Notes: generated by a model not told the origin, from the letters alone. Shown: positions 1-8,989, counted from the stretch's first letter. The stretch is 64,000 nucleotides of DNA from Thermanaerovibrio velox DSM 12556 (GCF_000237825.1 NZ_CM001377.1:62001-126000); one strand, 5' to 3'. Numbers and translations: made by a program.

Positions 1-1
1 C

Positions 2-265
2 CAAACTTCTACTAAGTTGCTTGAATATCTAGCATTGGGTTTAAAGATTATAACTACGGACTATAAGTGGTTAAGGCTTTTTGAAAAAAATAATAAATGT
101 AATTTTTACAAGATAAGCGATAGAGATATAGATATTAACATAGAAGGGCTAAAAAGATATAATTTTGTTATTAATTTTGAGGCAGATAGATTTATATGGA
201 AAAATATAATACATAACTCTGGAATAGAACAAAAAATATTAAAGTTAATAAATGAAACATCCTGA
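2..265 (+). CDS. Glycosyltransferase, C-terminal fragment (runs off left edge)
   Basis: Only the last 87 residues are inside the window; the frame is open to base 2. The visible start reads QTSTKLLEYLALGLKIITTD. This is the nucleotide-sugar binding motif of GT-B (group 1) glycosyltransferases, usually of the form PTKLLEYLALGLPVI. The remainder is the usual short C-terminal helix region. Base composition is very AT-rich with many AAA/ATA codons, quite unlike every gene after position 350, so this is the end of a surface-glycan cluster of foreign-looking composition. Donor and acceptor sugars cannot be told. Confidence 0.7.
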   Translation, partial: QTSTKLLEYLALGLKIITTDYKWLRLFEKNNKCNFYKISDRDIDINIEGLKRYNFVINFEADRFIWKNIIHNSGIEQKILKLINETS

Positions 266-350
266 TTGGCGTGTAGATTTAATAAAAACGTATTAGGGAT
301 TGCATAAGCTTTAGTGTTTTAGCATATTTGTTCGTGAGGAGTGATGGCAA

Positions 351-1496
351 GTGGCTGACCCCAAAAGGATATACCTCTCCCCCCCGCACATGACCGGGGA
401 GGAGATGGCTTACGTGGAGGAGGCGTTTAAGACCAACTGGGTGGCCCCCCTAGGGCCCCACGTGGAGGCCTTCGAACGGGAGGTGGCTGATAAGGTGGGG
501 GTAAAGCACGCCCTGGCGCTCTCTTCCGGCACCGCGGGGATCCACCTGGGGCTTAAGTTCCTCGGGGTGGGATCTGGGGATCTGGTCTTGTGCTCCTCCC
601 TCACCTTTGCTGCTACCGCCAACCCCATAGTCTACCTTGGGGCCACCCCGGTTTTCATCGACTCCGACCCGGATACCTGGAACATCTCCATCCCAGCCCT
701 TGCTAGGGCGGTATCCTGGTGCTTGAGCAGCGGCATAAGGCCAAAGGCGGTCATAGCGGTGGATCTATACGGGCAGAGCGCAGACTACGATGAGATACTG
801 AGGATATGCGGGAAGCACGGGATCTACGTGCTGGAGGACGCGGCGGAGGCTCTGGGAGCCAACTACAAGGGCAGGATGTGCGGCTCCCTGGGTAATCTTG
901 GGGTGCTGTCCTTCAACGGCAACAAGATAATCACCACCGGCGGCGGAGGCATGCTGCTGTCCGATGATGAAGAAGCCATAGAGACCGCCCGGTTCTGGTC
1001 CACCCAGGCTAGGGATAAGGCCCCTTGGTACCAGCATAGCCAGGTGGGGTACAACTACAGGATGAGCAACGTGCTGGCTGGAATAGGCCGGGCCCAGCTT
1101 AAGGCTTTAGATGACCGGGTGGCCGCAAGACGGAGGGTCTTTGAACGCTATAGGGACGGTCTTTCTGGTTTGGAAGGCATATCCTTCATGCCCGAGGCAC
1201 CCTATGGACGGAGCAACCGATGGCTCACGGTGATATTGATAGACCCCTCGTCCGGCCGCACCCCCCTTATGGTCATGGATGCACTGGCGGAGAAGGACAT
1301 AGAGACCAGGCCCCTTTGGAAACCCATGCACCTGCAGCCGGTCTTCGAGGGCTGCCGCTACTTCCCCCACGAGGACGGTTTCAGCGTATCGGATCATTTG
1401 TTCCAGGTGGGGCTCTGCCTACCCTCCGGATCCAGCCTCACTGAGGAAGACCAGGAAAGGGTCATAAGCGCAGTGAAAGAGATCTGGATGGGCTGA
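351..1496 (+). CDS. DegT/DnrJ/EryC1/StrS-family PLP sugar aminotransferase (PglE-like)
   Basis: This 381-residue protein has normal length for the family that aminates 4-keto-6-deoxy nucleotide sugars. An N-terminal sugar-binding stretch (IYLSPPHMTGEE...NWVAPLGPHV, residues 7-38) is followed by the GTAGIHL cofactor region and the VLEDAAEALGA PLP-binding block. The internal-aldimine lysine is in FNGNKIITTGGGGML near residue 190. I chose GTG at 351 because AGGAG lies 9 bases upstream; an ATG at 343 is out of frame. With the PglF-, PglD-, PglC- and PglA-like neighbours, the likely reaction is 4-amination of UDP-4-keto-6-deoxy-GlcNAc on the way to a bacillosamine-type sugar. Which sugar is really made is inference. 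Confidence 0.88.
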   Translation: MADPKRIYLSPPHMTGEEMAYVEEAFKTNWVAPLGPHVEAFEREVADKVGVKHALALSSGTAGIHLGLKFLGVGSGDLVLCSSLTFAATANPIVYLGATPVFIDSDPDTWNISIPALARAVSWCLSSGIRPKAVIAVDLYGQSADYDEILRICGKHGIYVLEDAAEALGANYKGRMCGSLGNLGVLSFNGNKIITTGGGGMLLSDDEEAIETARFWSTQARDKAPWYQHSQVGYNYRMSNVLAGIGRAQLKALDDRVAARRRVFERYRDGLSGLEGISFMPEAPYGRSNRWLTVILIDPSSGRTPLMVMDALAEKDIETRPLWKPMHLQPVFEGCRYFPHEDGFSVSDHLFQVGLCLPSGSSLTEEDQERVISAVKEIWMG

Positions 1497-1501
1497 TCAT
1501 C

Positions 1502-2644
1502 GTGCCCCGCGAAATCCTGATCGTTACTACCGTGGCGTTAACCATAGAGTCATTCCTGATCCCCTACGCGGAGGAGCTTCGCCGCAGGGGATGGACCGTA
1601 TGCACCGCCGCCCAAGGGGCCATGAAATCCCCGACCATAAGAGATGCCTTTGACGCGGTCTTCGATGTGCCTTTCGCTAGGAACCCCCTGGCCATGCGCA
1701 ACCTAAGAGCGGGGTTCCTGATGCGGGGAATAACAAGATCCCGCAGTTTCTCTCTGATCCACGTACACACTCCGGTGGCCTCTTTCGTCACCAGGCTTGC
1801 GCTGGGCCCCATGAGGAACAGGGGTAGGGAGAAGGGCGTTAAGATCCTCTACACCGCCCATGGCTTCCACTTTCATCCCCATGGTAAGCCGGTGACCAAC
1901 TTCATTTTCGAAACCCTGGAGAGGGTGGGATCGCCGTTCACCGACGTCCTCTTCGTGATGAACCGTTATGACCTTGCCAGGGCTCGTGAGATGAGATTAG
2001 CTCCCCGGATAGAGTTCGTCCCCGGCGTGGGGGTGGACCTGTCTTTTTTCGATCCCCCCGCGGTGGGGGCTGATGAGGTGTCATGCCTGCTTGGGGAGCT
2101 TGGCATCCCAGGTGGGCTGCCTTATTTCGTTTACGTGGCAGAGTTCAACCCAGGCAAACGCCACTCGGACCTGGTGGAGGCCATGGGATTGGTCCGGCGG
2201 GACTGCTGCGTGGTCCTTGTGGGGGATGGCCGGTTGCGCTCCAATGTGGAGGCGATGGTGTCTCAAGCAGGGCTTGCTCACCGTTTTAGGTTTGCGGGCT
2301 TCAGGAGAAGGGAGGAAGTGAGGGCACTGCTTAAGGGTTCTTCCGGGCTGCTATTCCCGTCGAGCCGAGAGGGGCTGCCAAGATCGGTTATAGAGGCCAT
2401 GGCCATGGGCAAGCTGGTCATAGGGGCGGACTCCAGGGGCACGGTGGACCTTCTGGAGGAGGGCCGGGGATGGCTGTACCCAGTTGGAGATGTTCCAGAG
2501 CTTGCCCGTCTCATCGAGAGGGCCCTTGATGAACCCCGTGAGGCCCAGGAAGCCGGCGAGGCCGCCAGGGATTATGTGGTGCGGAACATGGACGTGAGGA
2601 AGCTTGTTAGTTCATATGCGGATCTCTGCGAGTCGTTGATCTGA
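1502..2644 (+). CDS. Group 4 glycosyltransferase (PglA/EpsD-like)
   Basis: The protein is 380 residues with GT-B architecture. The N-terminal domain carries HTPVASFVTRL and YTAHGFHFHPHGKP, typical of bacterial PglA/EpsD-type GT4 enzymes. The C-terminal domain has the conserved EX7E element in SSREGLPRSVIEAMAMGK. The GTG start lies five bases after the aminotransferase stop, so the two are co-transcribed. The PglA-like family adds the second sugar onto undecaprenyl-diphosphate-bacillosamine at the cytoplasmic face of the membrane. The gene ends convergently against the PglD-like gene. Sugar specificity cannot be read from sequence. Confidence 0.82.
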   Translation: MPREILIVTTVALTIESFLIPYAEELRRRGWTVCTAAQGAMKSPTIRDAFDAVFDVPFARNPLAMRNLRAGFLMRGITRSRSFSLIHVHTPVASFVTRLALGPMRNRGREKGVKILYTAHGFHFHPHGKPVTNFIFETLERVGSPFTDVLFVMNRYDLARAREMRLAPRIEFVPGVGVDLSFFDPPAVGADEVSCLLGELGIPGGLPYFVYVAEFNPGKRHSDLVEAMGLVRRDCCVVLVGDGRLRSNVEAMVSQAGLAHRFRFAGFRRREEVRALLKGSSGLLFPSSREGLPRSVIEAMAMGKLVIGADSRGTVDLLEEGRGWLYPVGDVPELARLIERALDEPREAQEAGEAARDYVVRNMDVRKLVSSYADLCESLI

Positions 2645-2693
2645 TTTTGATGACGCTTGGGATGTGTGGATGCCCAAGGCCCATTGGGCTCGC

Positions 2694-3335
2694 TCAAGGG
2701 GCTGCCTTGTGTATAGGCCTTGCGGGACAGCCGGCCACGACGGTTTGCTCTGCCACGTCCCGTATCACCGTGCTCCCTGCCCCTACGGTGCTCCAGGGAC
2801 CTATGGTCCTGCAGGGTATTACCGCGGAGCCTATGCCAACGAACGCCCCCTCTCCAATCCTTACGCCCCCCGCTAGGCTGCATCCTGGGGCTATGTGGGC
2901 GAAGTCCCCTATCACGCAGTCGTGGTCAACCTTGGCGCCGGTGTTGACTATGCAGTGGCGTCCTAGGCTTGAACCCGGTTGAACAACCGCTCCGGCAAAT
3001 ACGACGGTCCCTTCCCCTACCTCCACGGAGGGGTGAACGTAGGCGGTGGGGTGAACGGCCCTTATCCACTCCACGGAGAAGCCCTGTGACCTCAACCGTT
3101 CCTCGATATCCCTGCGGGCCTTGTTGTCTCCCACGGCTATCACGGCCTGGAAGGGTCTTCTTGGACTTAGGATATGCTCCGGGGCCCCAAAAACTCTGAT
3201 GCCCAGCACATCCTTCCCAAAAGAGGAGGGGTAATCATCCAGCACGCCCTCTGGGGTTAGCCCCATGTCAATCAGGGTGGATATGACCACTTTCCCGTGT
3301 CCCCCAGCTCCTATCACGTATAACGGCTTTCTCAC
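2694..3335 (-). CDS. PglD/NeuD-type sugar O/N-acyltransferase
   Basis: This 213-residue protein has an N-terminal Rossmann-like nucleotide-sugar binding part (YVIGAGGHGKVV, residues 6-17). A left-handed beta-helix of hexapeptide repeats follows (for example IVNTGAKVDHDCVIGDFAHIAPG). His in DHDCVIGD is the usual catalytic base of PglD. It ends with the trimer signature VVAGCPARPI. The family acetylates the 4-amino group of UDP-4-amino-sugars. Its ATG overlaps the PglC-like stop (ATGA), so the two are translationally coupled. Confidence 0.85.
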   Translation of the reverse strand: MRKPLYVIGAGGHGKVVISTLIDMGLTPEGVLDDYPSSFGKDVLGIRVFGAPEHILSPRRPFQAVIAVGDNKARRDIEERLRSQGFSVEWIRAVHPTAYVHPSVEVGEGTVVFAGAVVQPGSSLGRHCIVNTGAKVDHDCVIGDFAHIAPGCSLAGGVRIGEGAFVGIGSAVIPCRTIGPWSTVGAGSTVIRDVAEQTVVAGCPARPIHKAAP

Positions 3336-3946
3336 GTCTCATGCCCTCCCTTGAACTCATCAACGGTGGCCCGTCCTTGTTGGGATATCCCCTCCCGGCG
3401 GAGAACCTTCAAAAAGGTTAAAAGGATTATCTTGACATCCAAGATGAACGACATGTTGTCCACGTACCACACGTCCATCTCTAGCCGATCCTCCCATGAG
3501 ACGGCGTTCCTGCCGTTCACCTGGGCCCAGCCGGTTATGCCGGGGCGTACCTCGTGACGCCTCATCTGCCGCGGAGTGTAGAGGGGAAGGTATTTCATGA
3601 GAAGCGGCCTGGGGCCCACGATGCTCATATCCCCCTTGAGGACGTTAAACAGCTCCGGGAGCTCGTCGAGACTTGTGGACCTAAGGATCCTGCCGAAGCG
3701 GGTAAGCCGTTCCTCGTCGGGCAGGGGCTTGCCGCTCGCGTCGCAAAGGTACCGCATGGTCCTGAACTTGTACATCACGAACCGCTTGCCGTTAAGCCCT
3801 GGCCTTGCCTGTTTAAACAGGACCGGGCTTCCCAGTTTAACCCTTACTAGGATTGCGGTGATCAGCATCACGGGCCACAAAAGACAAATCCCCGCCGAGG
3901 CCAGGGCCACGTCCAGGATGCGCTTGAGGAAGCGCCGGTATATCAT
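3332..3946 (-). CDS. Initiating sugar-phosphate transferase (PglC-like)
   Basis: This 204-residue protein is the small monotopic phosphoglycosyltransferase type. It has an N-terminal re-entrant membrane helix (residues 11-35, ILDVALASAGICLLWPVMLI). The signature blocks follow: VLFKQARPGLNGK, MYKFRTM, and LDELPELFNVLKGDMSIVGPRP with the catalytic Asp-Glu pair. PglC-type enzymes move a phospho-sugar from UDP onto undecaprenyl phosphate, starting a lipid-linked glycan. The length fits PglC/PglB rather than the longer WbaP or PssY types. It lies between the PglD-like and PglF-like genes, which supports a diacetamido-sugar substrate. Confidence 0.88.
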   Translation of the reverse strand: MIYRRFLKRILDVALASAGICLLWPVMLITAILVRVKLGSPVLFKQARPGLNGKRFVMYKFRTMRYLCDASGKPLPDEERLTRFGRILRSTSLDELPELFNVLKGDMSIVGPRPLLMKYLPLYTPRQMRRHEVRPGITGWAQVNGRNAVSWEDRLEMDVWYVDNMSFILDVKIILLTFLKVLRREGISQQGRATVDEFKGGHET

Positions 3947-3960
3947 CCTTTTGACACCCC

Positions 3961-5802
3961 TTAGTTCGCCACCGTGCAGTTGGGTATCAGCTCCGCCATC
4001 ATGCGTCTTATGGCGATCCTATCTCCTTCCTCCGCGAGGGCCGCCAAGCGGTCTACCGCGTCGTCCAGGTGGTCTGGCACGTCGCAGCCTCGGGCGATGA
4101 AGATCTTGTTGTGGCGGGTGGCCTCGGTGTCCTCCTCGGAGGTTAGCAGTTCCTCGTACAGTTTCTCCCCCGGCCTTGCGCCGGTGAACCGGATCTCTAT
4201 GTCCCTCCCAGGTTCGAACCCGGACAGCCTTATCAAGTCCTTTGCCATGTCCAATATCCTGACTGGTTCTCCCATGTCCAGCACGAACACCGCCCCATTG
4301 AGCATCATGCCCCCCGCTTGAAGCACCAGCTGGGCCGCCTCGGGGATGGTCATGAAATACCTTATCATGTTGGGGTCCGTAACGGTGACGGGGCCGCCGT
4401 TGCGGATCTGTTCCTTAAACAGGGGTATTACGCTGCCGCGGCTGCCCAGCACGTTGCCGAAGCGGACCGACACGAAGCTCTTCCCTTCACCGGCTGACAT
4501 GGCACGGGACCTTACCACCATCTCCGCAAGGCGCTTGGAGGCCCCCATCACCGACGTGGGGTTGACCGCCTTGTCGGTGGAGATGTTGACCAGCACGTCG
4601 GTTTGGAACTCGAGGCACGCGTCCGCCACGTTTCGGGTGCCCAAGAGGTTGTTCAAAACCGCCTCCTCGGGACTTTGTTCCATCATGGGCACGTGCTTGT
4701 GCGCCGCCGCGTGGAAGACCACCGAGGGCTTGAACTCCCGGAATATGCTTCTGATCCGCGGCATCTGGCGCACATCCGCCACCAGGGTTTGAAAGCTTGG
4801 GGCATCGTTAAAGCGACGCAGCTCCCGTTCGAGGAGATAAAGGCTGTTCTCCCCTCGGCCCAGGAGCACCATGTGGCCGGGGTTGAAGCGCATCACCTGC
4901 CGCACCAGCTCGCTCCCTATGGAGCCCCCGGCGCCGGTTATGAGAACCGTGCGGCCCGTGAGGTAGCGTCCGATCTCCTCCAGATCCAGCTTCACCGGCT
5001 CTCGACGCAATAGATCCTCCACCTGCACGTCCCTTATGTAATCGATGGACAGCTTGCCCGACAGGATCTCCTCCAGGGAGGGTACGGTTCTGGCCTTCAC
5101 CTTGGCCTGCCGGGCCGCCTCGAATACCCGGCGAATCAGAGAGCCAGGGGCGGAGGGTATGGCGATTAGCACCTCCTGGGCGCCGACCTTCCGGACCGAC
5201 TGAGGCAGCTGATCCAAGGTTCCCACCACGGGGACGCCAGCGAAGGTCAAGCCCTGCTTTCTGGGGTCGTCGTCTAGGAACGCCGCGACGGTCATACGGC
5301 TTTGGGGGTTCCGCTGGATCTCCTTGGCCATGCTTACCCCGGCAGATCCGGCCCCCACTATAAGCACCGGCCTTGTCCCGTCCCCATGGTGGTTCTTTTC
5401 GTTCCGGATCCGGACCAGCATCCTGGCCCCTCCCAGGAAGATCAGCGAGAGGGCTCCGTCTATGAGCGGTATTCCCCGTGGAAGGGGCATGTTGGACGGC
5501 CCCGCAAGAAAGGACGCCGCGGAAGAGAGGACCGTAAAGGTGACGGAAAACCTTACGATGCAAAGGAGGTCCTGGGTGCTCGAATTTCTCCACGACTGGC
5601 GCCAAAGCCCGAACAACACCTCAAGCCCAGTCTTTAGTGCCAAGGAGATGAGGAGGTACGGCAAAAGGGATCCGGCGAAGGGGTGGGGAATGGGCAGGCC
5701 AAGCCGGATGGCGAACGCTGCCGCTGATGCCGCCAGCCCTATTACGAGATCCATGCATATCTTTCGAGCGTATATTAAGAGGTTTTCCCTGGTGAGCCCC
5801 AT
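3961..5802 (-). CDS. Membrane nucleotide-sugar 4,6-dehydratase (PglF/CapD-like)
   Basis: This 613-residue enzyme has four predicted membrane segments in the first ~125 residues. A first Rossmann module (VLIVGAGSAGVSMAKEI) and a second, catalytic SDR module (VLITGAGGSIGSELVRQ) follow. The active site shows STDKAVNPTSVMGASKR, the PglF/CapD pattern in which Tyr of the YxxxK motif is Met. The family dehydrates UDP-GlcNAc to UDP-4-keto-6-deoxy sugar, the substrate of the aminotransferase at 351-1496. Full length matches PglF. It is the first gene of the minus-strand pglF-C-D set. Confidence 0.9.
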   Translation of the reverse strand: MGLTRENLLIYARKICMDLVIGLAASAAAFAIRLGLPIPHPFAGSLLPYLLISLALKTGLEVLFGLWRQSWRNSSTQDLLCIVRFSVTFTVLSSAASFLAGPSNMPLPRGIPLIDGALSLIFLGGARMLVRIRNEKNHHGDGTRPVLIVGAGSAGVSMAKEIQRNPQSRMTVAAFLDDDPRKQGLTFAGVPVVGTLDQLPQSVRKVGAQEVLIAIPSAPGSLIRRVFEAARQAKVKARTVPSLEEILSGKLSIDYIRDVQVEDLLRREPVKLDLEEIGRYLTGRTVLITGAGGSIGSELVRQVMRFNPGHMVLLGRGENSLYLLERELRRFNDAPSFQTLVADVRQMPRIRSIFREFKPSVVFHAAAHKHVPMMEQSPEEAVLNNLLGTRNVADACLEFQTDVLVNISTDKAVNPTSVMGASKRLAEMVVRSRAMSAGEGKSFVSVRFGNVLGSRGSVIPLFKEQIRNGGPVTVTDPNMIRYFMTIPEAAQLVLQAGGMMLNGAVFVLDMGEPVRILDMAKDLIRLSGFEPGRDIEIRFTGARPGEKLYEELLTSEEDTEATRHNKIFIARGCDVPDHLDDAVDRLAALAEEGDRIAIRRMMAELIPNCTVAN

Positions 5803-5869
5803 GACGACCTCCTGGACATGCCGCTTTAACCTCCCTCGTTATGAGGTGGTGAACAAAGAACAAAGCAGC

Positions 5870-5900
5870 AAAAAAACAACGCCCCCTTTGGATGAGGGCG
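5870..5900 (-). terminator. Terminator of the cbiL-hem operon
   Basis: Read on the minus strand, CGCCCTC pairs with GGGGGCG across a 7-base loop (one G-U), followed directly by TTGTTTTTTT. It lies about 50 bases after the acyltransferase stop and before the pglF start. Confidence 0.6.
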
Positions 5901-5952
5901 AATACTATACTAACACAAAATACTGGTTTTATTTAGTTGCTCCTAATAGCCC

Positions 5953-6723
5953 CTATCCCTCGTAAAAACTCTGGTTCCTCAGCAGCTGCTCCGTGGGCAC
6001 CGGGCGCAGCAGCTTGGCGGGCACCCCCGCAACTATGACCCCCGCGGGCACGTCCCGGGTCACCACGCTGCCCGCCGCAACCAGCGCGTCCTCCCCTATC
6101 TGGACACCCGGCAGCAGCGTGGCGTTGCCCCCTATCCTGGCCCCCCTCAAGAGCGTGGGACCGCCGAAGTGCTTCTTCCTCTCCTCCGTGCGGCCCAGGA
6201 AGTTGTCGTTCGTAAACGTCACCTCCGGGGCTATGAAGCAGTAGTCCCCTATGGAGGAGAGGGCGGTGATGTAAGCCTCGGTCTCGATCTTTACCTTCTT
6301 GCCTATGGTCACCTTGTTCTCCACGGTCACGCCCCTTCCTATTACGGACATGTCGCCTATGGTGACGTCTTCCCGAATGCTCACCAGGTCACCGACGAAA
6401 ACGCACTGCTTTAGAACCGCCCCGCGGTATATGACGCAAAGGGCCCCTATGGTCACGTTCTCGCCTATTACAAGGGGAGGCAGCTCCTTGTCCGCCGTTG
6501 TGGTGGCGCTTATGGCGGAGGCGGAGGGCCTCTTCCCCAACACCGTGTTGGACCCCACCTTGGAGTTGGAGCCTATGCGCACCCCGCTGTGGATCACCAC
6601 GTTGTGACCGATCTCCACGTTTGACCCTATTAGCACGTCGTCCTCTATGACCACCCCTGTGCCTATCCTGGCGCTTGGGTCCACCTGGGCGTTCGGGTTT
6701 ATGTAGCGTCCCTCCATCCTCAT
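5953..6723 (-). CDS. Hexapeptide-repeat acyltransferase (WlbB/WbpD-like)
   Basis: The protein is about 256 residues and almost entirely left-handed beta-helix hexapeptide repeats (IGTGVVIEDDVLIGSNVEIG and many more). An ENVTIGALCVIYRG segment and a terminal VIVAGVPAKLLR trimer signature are present. The frame is open to 6804, but the ATG at 6723 overlaps the hemB stop (ATGA) and is followed by the first repeats, so I start there; ATG at 6717 is also possible. Relatives acetylate UDP-amino sugars. It is the last gene of the tetrapyrrole operon, next to the glycan genes, and has no obvious tie to corrin synthesis. Substrate unknown. Confidence 0.75.
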   Translation of the reverse strand: MRMEGRYINPNAQVDPSARIGTGVVIEDDVLIGSNVEIGHNVVIHSGVRIGSNSKVGSNTVLGKRPSASAISATTTADKELPPLVIGENVTIGALCVIYRGAVLKQCVFVGDLVSIREDVTIGDMSVIGRGVTVENKVTIGKKVKIETEAYITALSSIGDYCFIAPEVTFTNDNFLGRTEERKKHFGGPTLLRGARIGGNATLLPGVQIGEDALVAAGSVVTRDVPAGVIVAGVPAKLLRPVPTEQLLRNQSFYEG

Positions 6724-7709
6724 CCCCCCTGAACGGATATCTCCCGGGCCAGCTCCGTTGCCCCATAGGTTATTATCACCGAACATCCGGCTCTGCGGAC
6801 GCACTGGTGGTATTCGAGATAAGCGCTTTTATCCATGTGTCCCGCCCCAATGGCGTCCTTCAGCATGCAGTGCTCCCCGCTCACCACGTAGCCCCCTATG
6901 GGCAGCATGGTCCTATCCTTAAGGTCCCTTATTACGTCCAACGACGTTCCCGCGGGCTTAACTATCAGCAGGTCCGCACCCTCATCCTCATCCATCAGGG
7001 CGTCCCTCAAGGCCTCCAAGCGGTTGAAGTGGGGCAGCTGGTGGCTTTTCCTGTCCCCAAAGGAGGGGGCGCTCTGGGCGGCCTCCCGGAAGGGACCGTA
7101 GAAGGCGGAGGCGAACTTGGCGGCGTAGCTCCAGATGGCCACGTCCGGGAAACCATGGGATTCCAGGGCCTTCCGGACGGCGATTATACGTCCGTCCATC
7201 ATGTCCGACGGGGCCACCGCGTGGGCCCCCGCCCTGGCGTGGCTCAAAGCCACCGAGGCAAGCCGCTCAAGGGTCCCGTCGTTATGGATCACCCCGTCCC
7301 TGATCACCCCGCAGTGCCCGTGGGAGGTGTACTCGCAGAGGCACACGTCGCTCACCAGGTATGCCTCTGGATACCGAGACCTCATATCCTCCAAGGCCCG
7401 CTGGACCGGCTCCGATGGGTCGTCCGCGGAACTGCCCGTATCGTCCTTGTAAGAGGGTATGCCGAACAGCAGGAACGACCTAACCCCAGACTCCAGGGCC
7501 TCCTCCACCGGGCGCTGGACCATGTCGCAGCTCCAGCGAAAGACCCCTTCCATGGACTTCACGGGCTCCGAAACCCCGTTGCCTGGCACAAGGAAGAGGG
7601 GAAGCACCAGATTGCAGGGCCTTACGTCCGTCTCCCGGAGCATCTCCCTTATCACTGGGTTTATGCGGTTCCGCCGGGGACGGGATAGGGGGAATGGAGC
7701 TCCCATCAC
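6720..7709 (-). CDS. hemB: Delta-aminolevulinic acid dehydratase (porphobilinogen synthase)
   Basis: The protein is 329 residues, normal length. It condenses two 5-aminolevulinate to porphobilinogen. Both active-site lysines are visible, in YAAKFASAFYGPFREA and in LLIVKPAGTSLD. Three zinc-ligand cysteines sit in DVCLCEYTSHGHCG, so this is the zinc-dependent type. The start is GTG (7709) or the next codon ATG (7706); the GTG overlaps the hemL stop (GTGA), with GGGGTGA upstream. It follows hemL, hemD and hemC in one operon that starts with cbiL behind a B12 riboswitch. Confidence 0.95.
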   Translation of the reverse strand: MMGAPFPLSRPRRNRINPVIREMLRETDVRPCNLVLPLFLVPGNGVSEPVKSMEGVFRWSCDMVQRPVEEALESGVRSFLLFGIPSYKDDTGSSADDPSEPVQRALEDMRSRYPEAYLVSDVCLCEYTSHGHCGVIRDGVIHNDGTLERLASVALSHARAGAHAVAPSDMMDGRIIAVRKALESHGFPDVAIWSYAAKFASAFYGPFREAAQSAPSFGDRKSHQLPHFNRLEALRDALMDEDEGADLLIVKPAGTSLDVIRDLKDRTMLPIGGYVVSGEHCMLKDAIGAGHMDKSAYLEYHQCVRRAGCSVIITYGATELAREISVQGG

Positions 7710-8989
7710 ATGTCACCCCTTAGCTCGATGAACGCTTGCAGCAATTCCCGTACCGTGGCGTCTATGACCTGGTCATCGTGGGCAAGGGAGACGAAGAAGG
7801 TCTCGTAGGCGCTTGGCGGGAAGTAGAAGCCCCGGCTCAGCATGTGGTTGAAGAACCTGGGGTACAGATCCACCCGGGTGCCCTTGACACCCTCAAGGTC
7901 CTTGGGCATGGGGCCGAAGAACAGCCCCAGGGCGGACCCAAGACGGGATACCGATACGGTGATGCCCGCCCGATGGGCCGCATCGAGTATCCCCCGCTCC
8001 AGCGCCGCCCCCTTGGACTCCAGCTCCCGGTAGGACTCCGGGGTAAGACGTTCCAGGGTGGCTATACCGCAGGCCATGGCCACCGGGTTGCCCGAAAGGG
8101 TTCCCGCCTGGTAGACCGGTCCCTCCGGAGAAAGGCGGCTCATGACATCCTCCCTCCCTCCGAAGGCCCCAACCGGCATACCGCCCCCTATGATCTTCCC
8201 AAGGCAGGTGATGTCCGGTTCTATCCCCTCCAGGTTCTGAACTCCCCCCTCCGGCACCCTGAAACCGGTTATCACCTCGTCGAATATGAGCAGTGATCCG
8301 TGGCGGAGGGTTATATCCCTAAGACCCCTTAGGAATCCCTTCTCCGGCGGCACGAGCCCCATATTGCCCCCCCAGGGCTCCACTATCACCGCCGCTATGC
8401 GCTCACCGCAGGCCCGGAAAGCCGCCTCCACCTCCTCCAGGTGGTTGTAGCGGATCACCAGCGTGTCCGCCGCACATCCCCTGGTAACCCCTGGGGACGA
8501 TGGGGTGCCGAACGTCAGCGCCCCGCTGCCCGCGGAGACCAAAAGCGAATCCGAGTGCCCGTGGTAGCACCCCTCGAACTTGATTATGACGTCCCTTCCG
8601 GTAAAGCCCCTGGCCAGCCGTACCGCCCCCATCACCGCCTCGGTGCCGGAGGAGGTGAAGCGGAGCTTGCGGATGGACGGGAACTTATCCTTTATCATCT
8701 CCCCCAGCCGAGCCTCAAGGGGGGAGCATGCTCCGAAGGAGAGCCCCTCCTCCACCGCCCTGTGTACCGCATCTAAAACGTGCGGATCCCCATGCCCCAA
8801 TATCATGGGGCCCCAGCTGCAAACGTAGTCCACGTACGAATTATCCTCCACGTCAAAGAGCCGGCAGCCCTTGGCGGACTTGAAGAACACCGGTTCCCCC
8901 CCCACCGCGCGGAAGGCCCTCACGGGGCTGTTCACCCCCCCTACAAGGCACCTCTTCGCCCTTTCAAAGCACTCCTTGCTGCTCACCAT
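7706..8989 (-). CDS. hemL: Glutamate-1-semialdehyde 2,1-aminomutase
   Basis: The protein has 427 residues from ATG 8989 (MVSSKECFERAKRCLVGGV). The frame is open further upstream, but this start matches the family N-terminus, and GGAGGGG lies upstream. It is a PLP enzyme of the class-III aminotransferase fold. The PLP aspartate is in LIFDEVITGFRV, and the Schiff-base lysine is in CLGKIIGGGMPVGAFGG. YQAGTLSGNPVAMACG is the GSAM signature. It converts glutamate-1-semialdehyde to 5-aminolevulinate, the step after HemA, so this organism uses the C5 pathway. Confidence 0.95.
   Translation of the reverse strand: MVSSKECFERAKRCLVGGVNSPVRAFRAVGGEPVFFKSAKGCRLFDVEDNSYVDYVCSWGPMILGHGDPHVLDAVHRAVEEGLSFGACSPLEARLGEMIKDKFPSIRKLRFTSSGTEAVMGAVRLARGFTGRDVIIKFEGCYHGHSDSLLVSAGSGALTFGTPSSPGVTRGCAADTLVIRYNHLEEVEAAFRACGERIAAVIVEPWGGNMGLVPPEKGFLRGLRDITLRHGSLLIFDEVITGFRVPEGGVQNLEGIEPDITCLGKIIGGGMPVGAFGGREDVMSRLSPEGPVYQAGTLSGNPVAMACGIATLERLTPESYRELESKGAALERGILDAAHRAGITVSVSRLGSALGLFFGPMPKDLEGVKGTRVDLYPRFFNHMLSRGFYFPPSAYETFFVSLAHDDQVIDATVRELLQAFIELRGDM

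Noticed and set aside
6675-7688. 337-residue plus-strand frame opposite hemB
   Set aside because: Composition typical of an antisense shadow in GC-rich DNA; hemB on the other strand has all catalytic residues.
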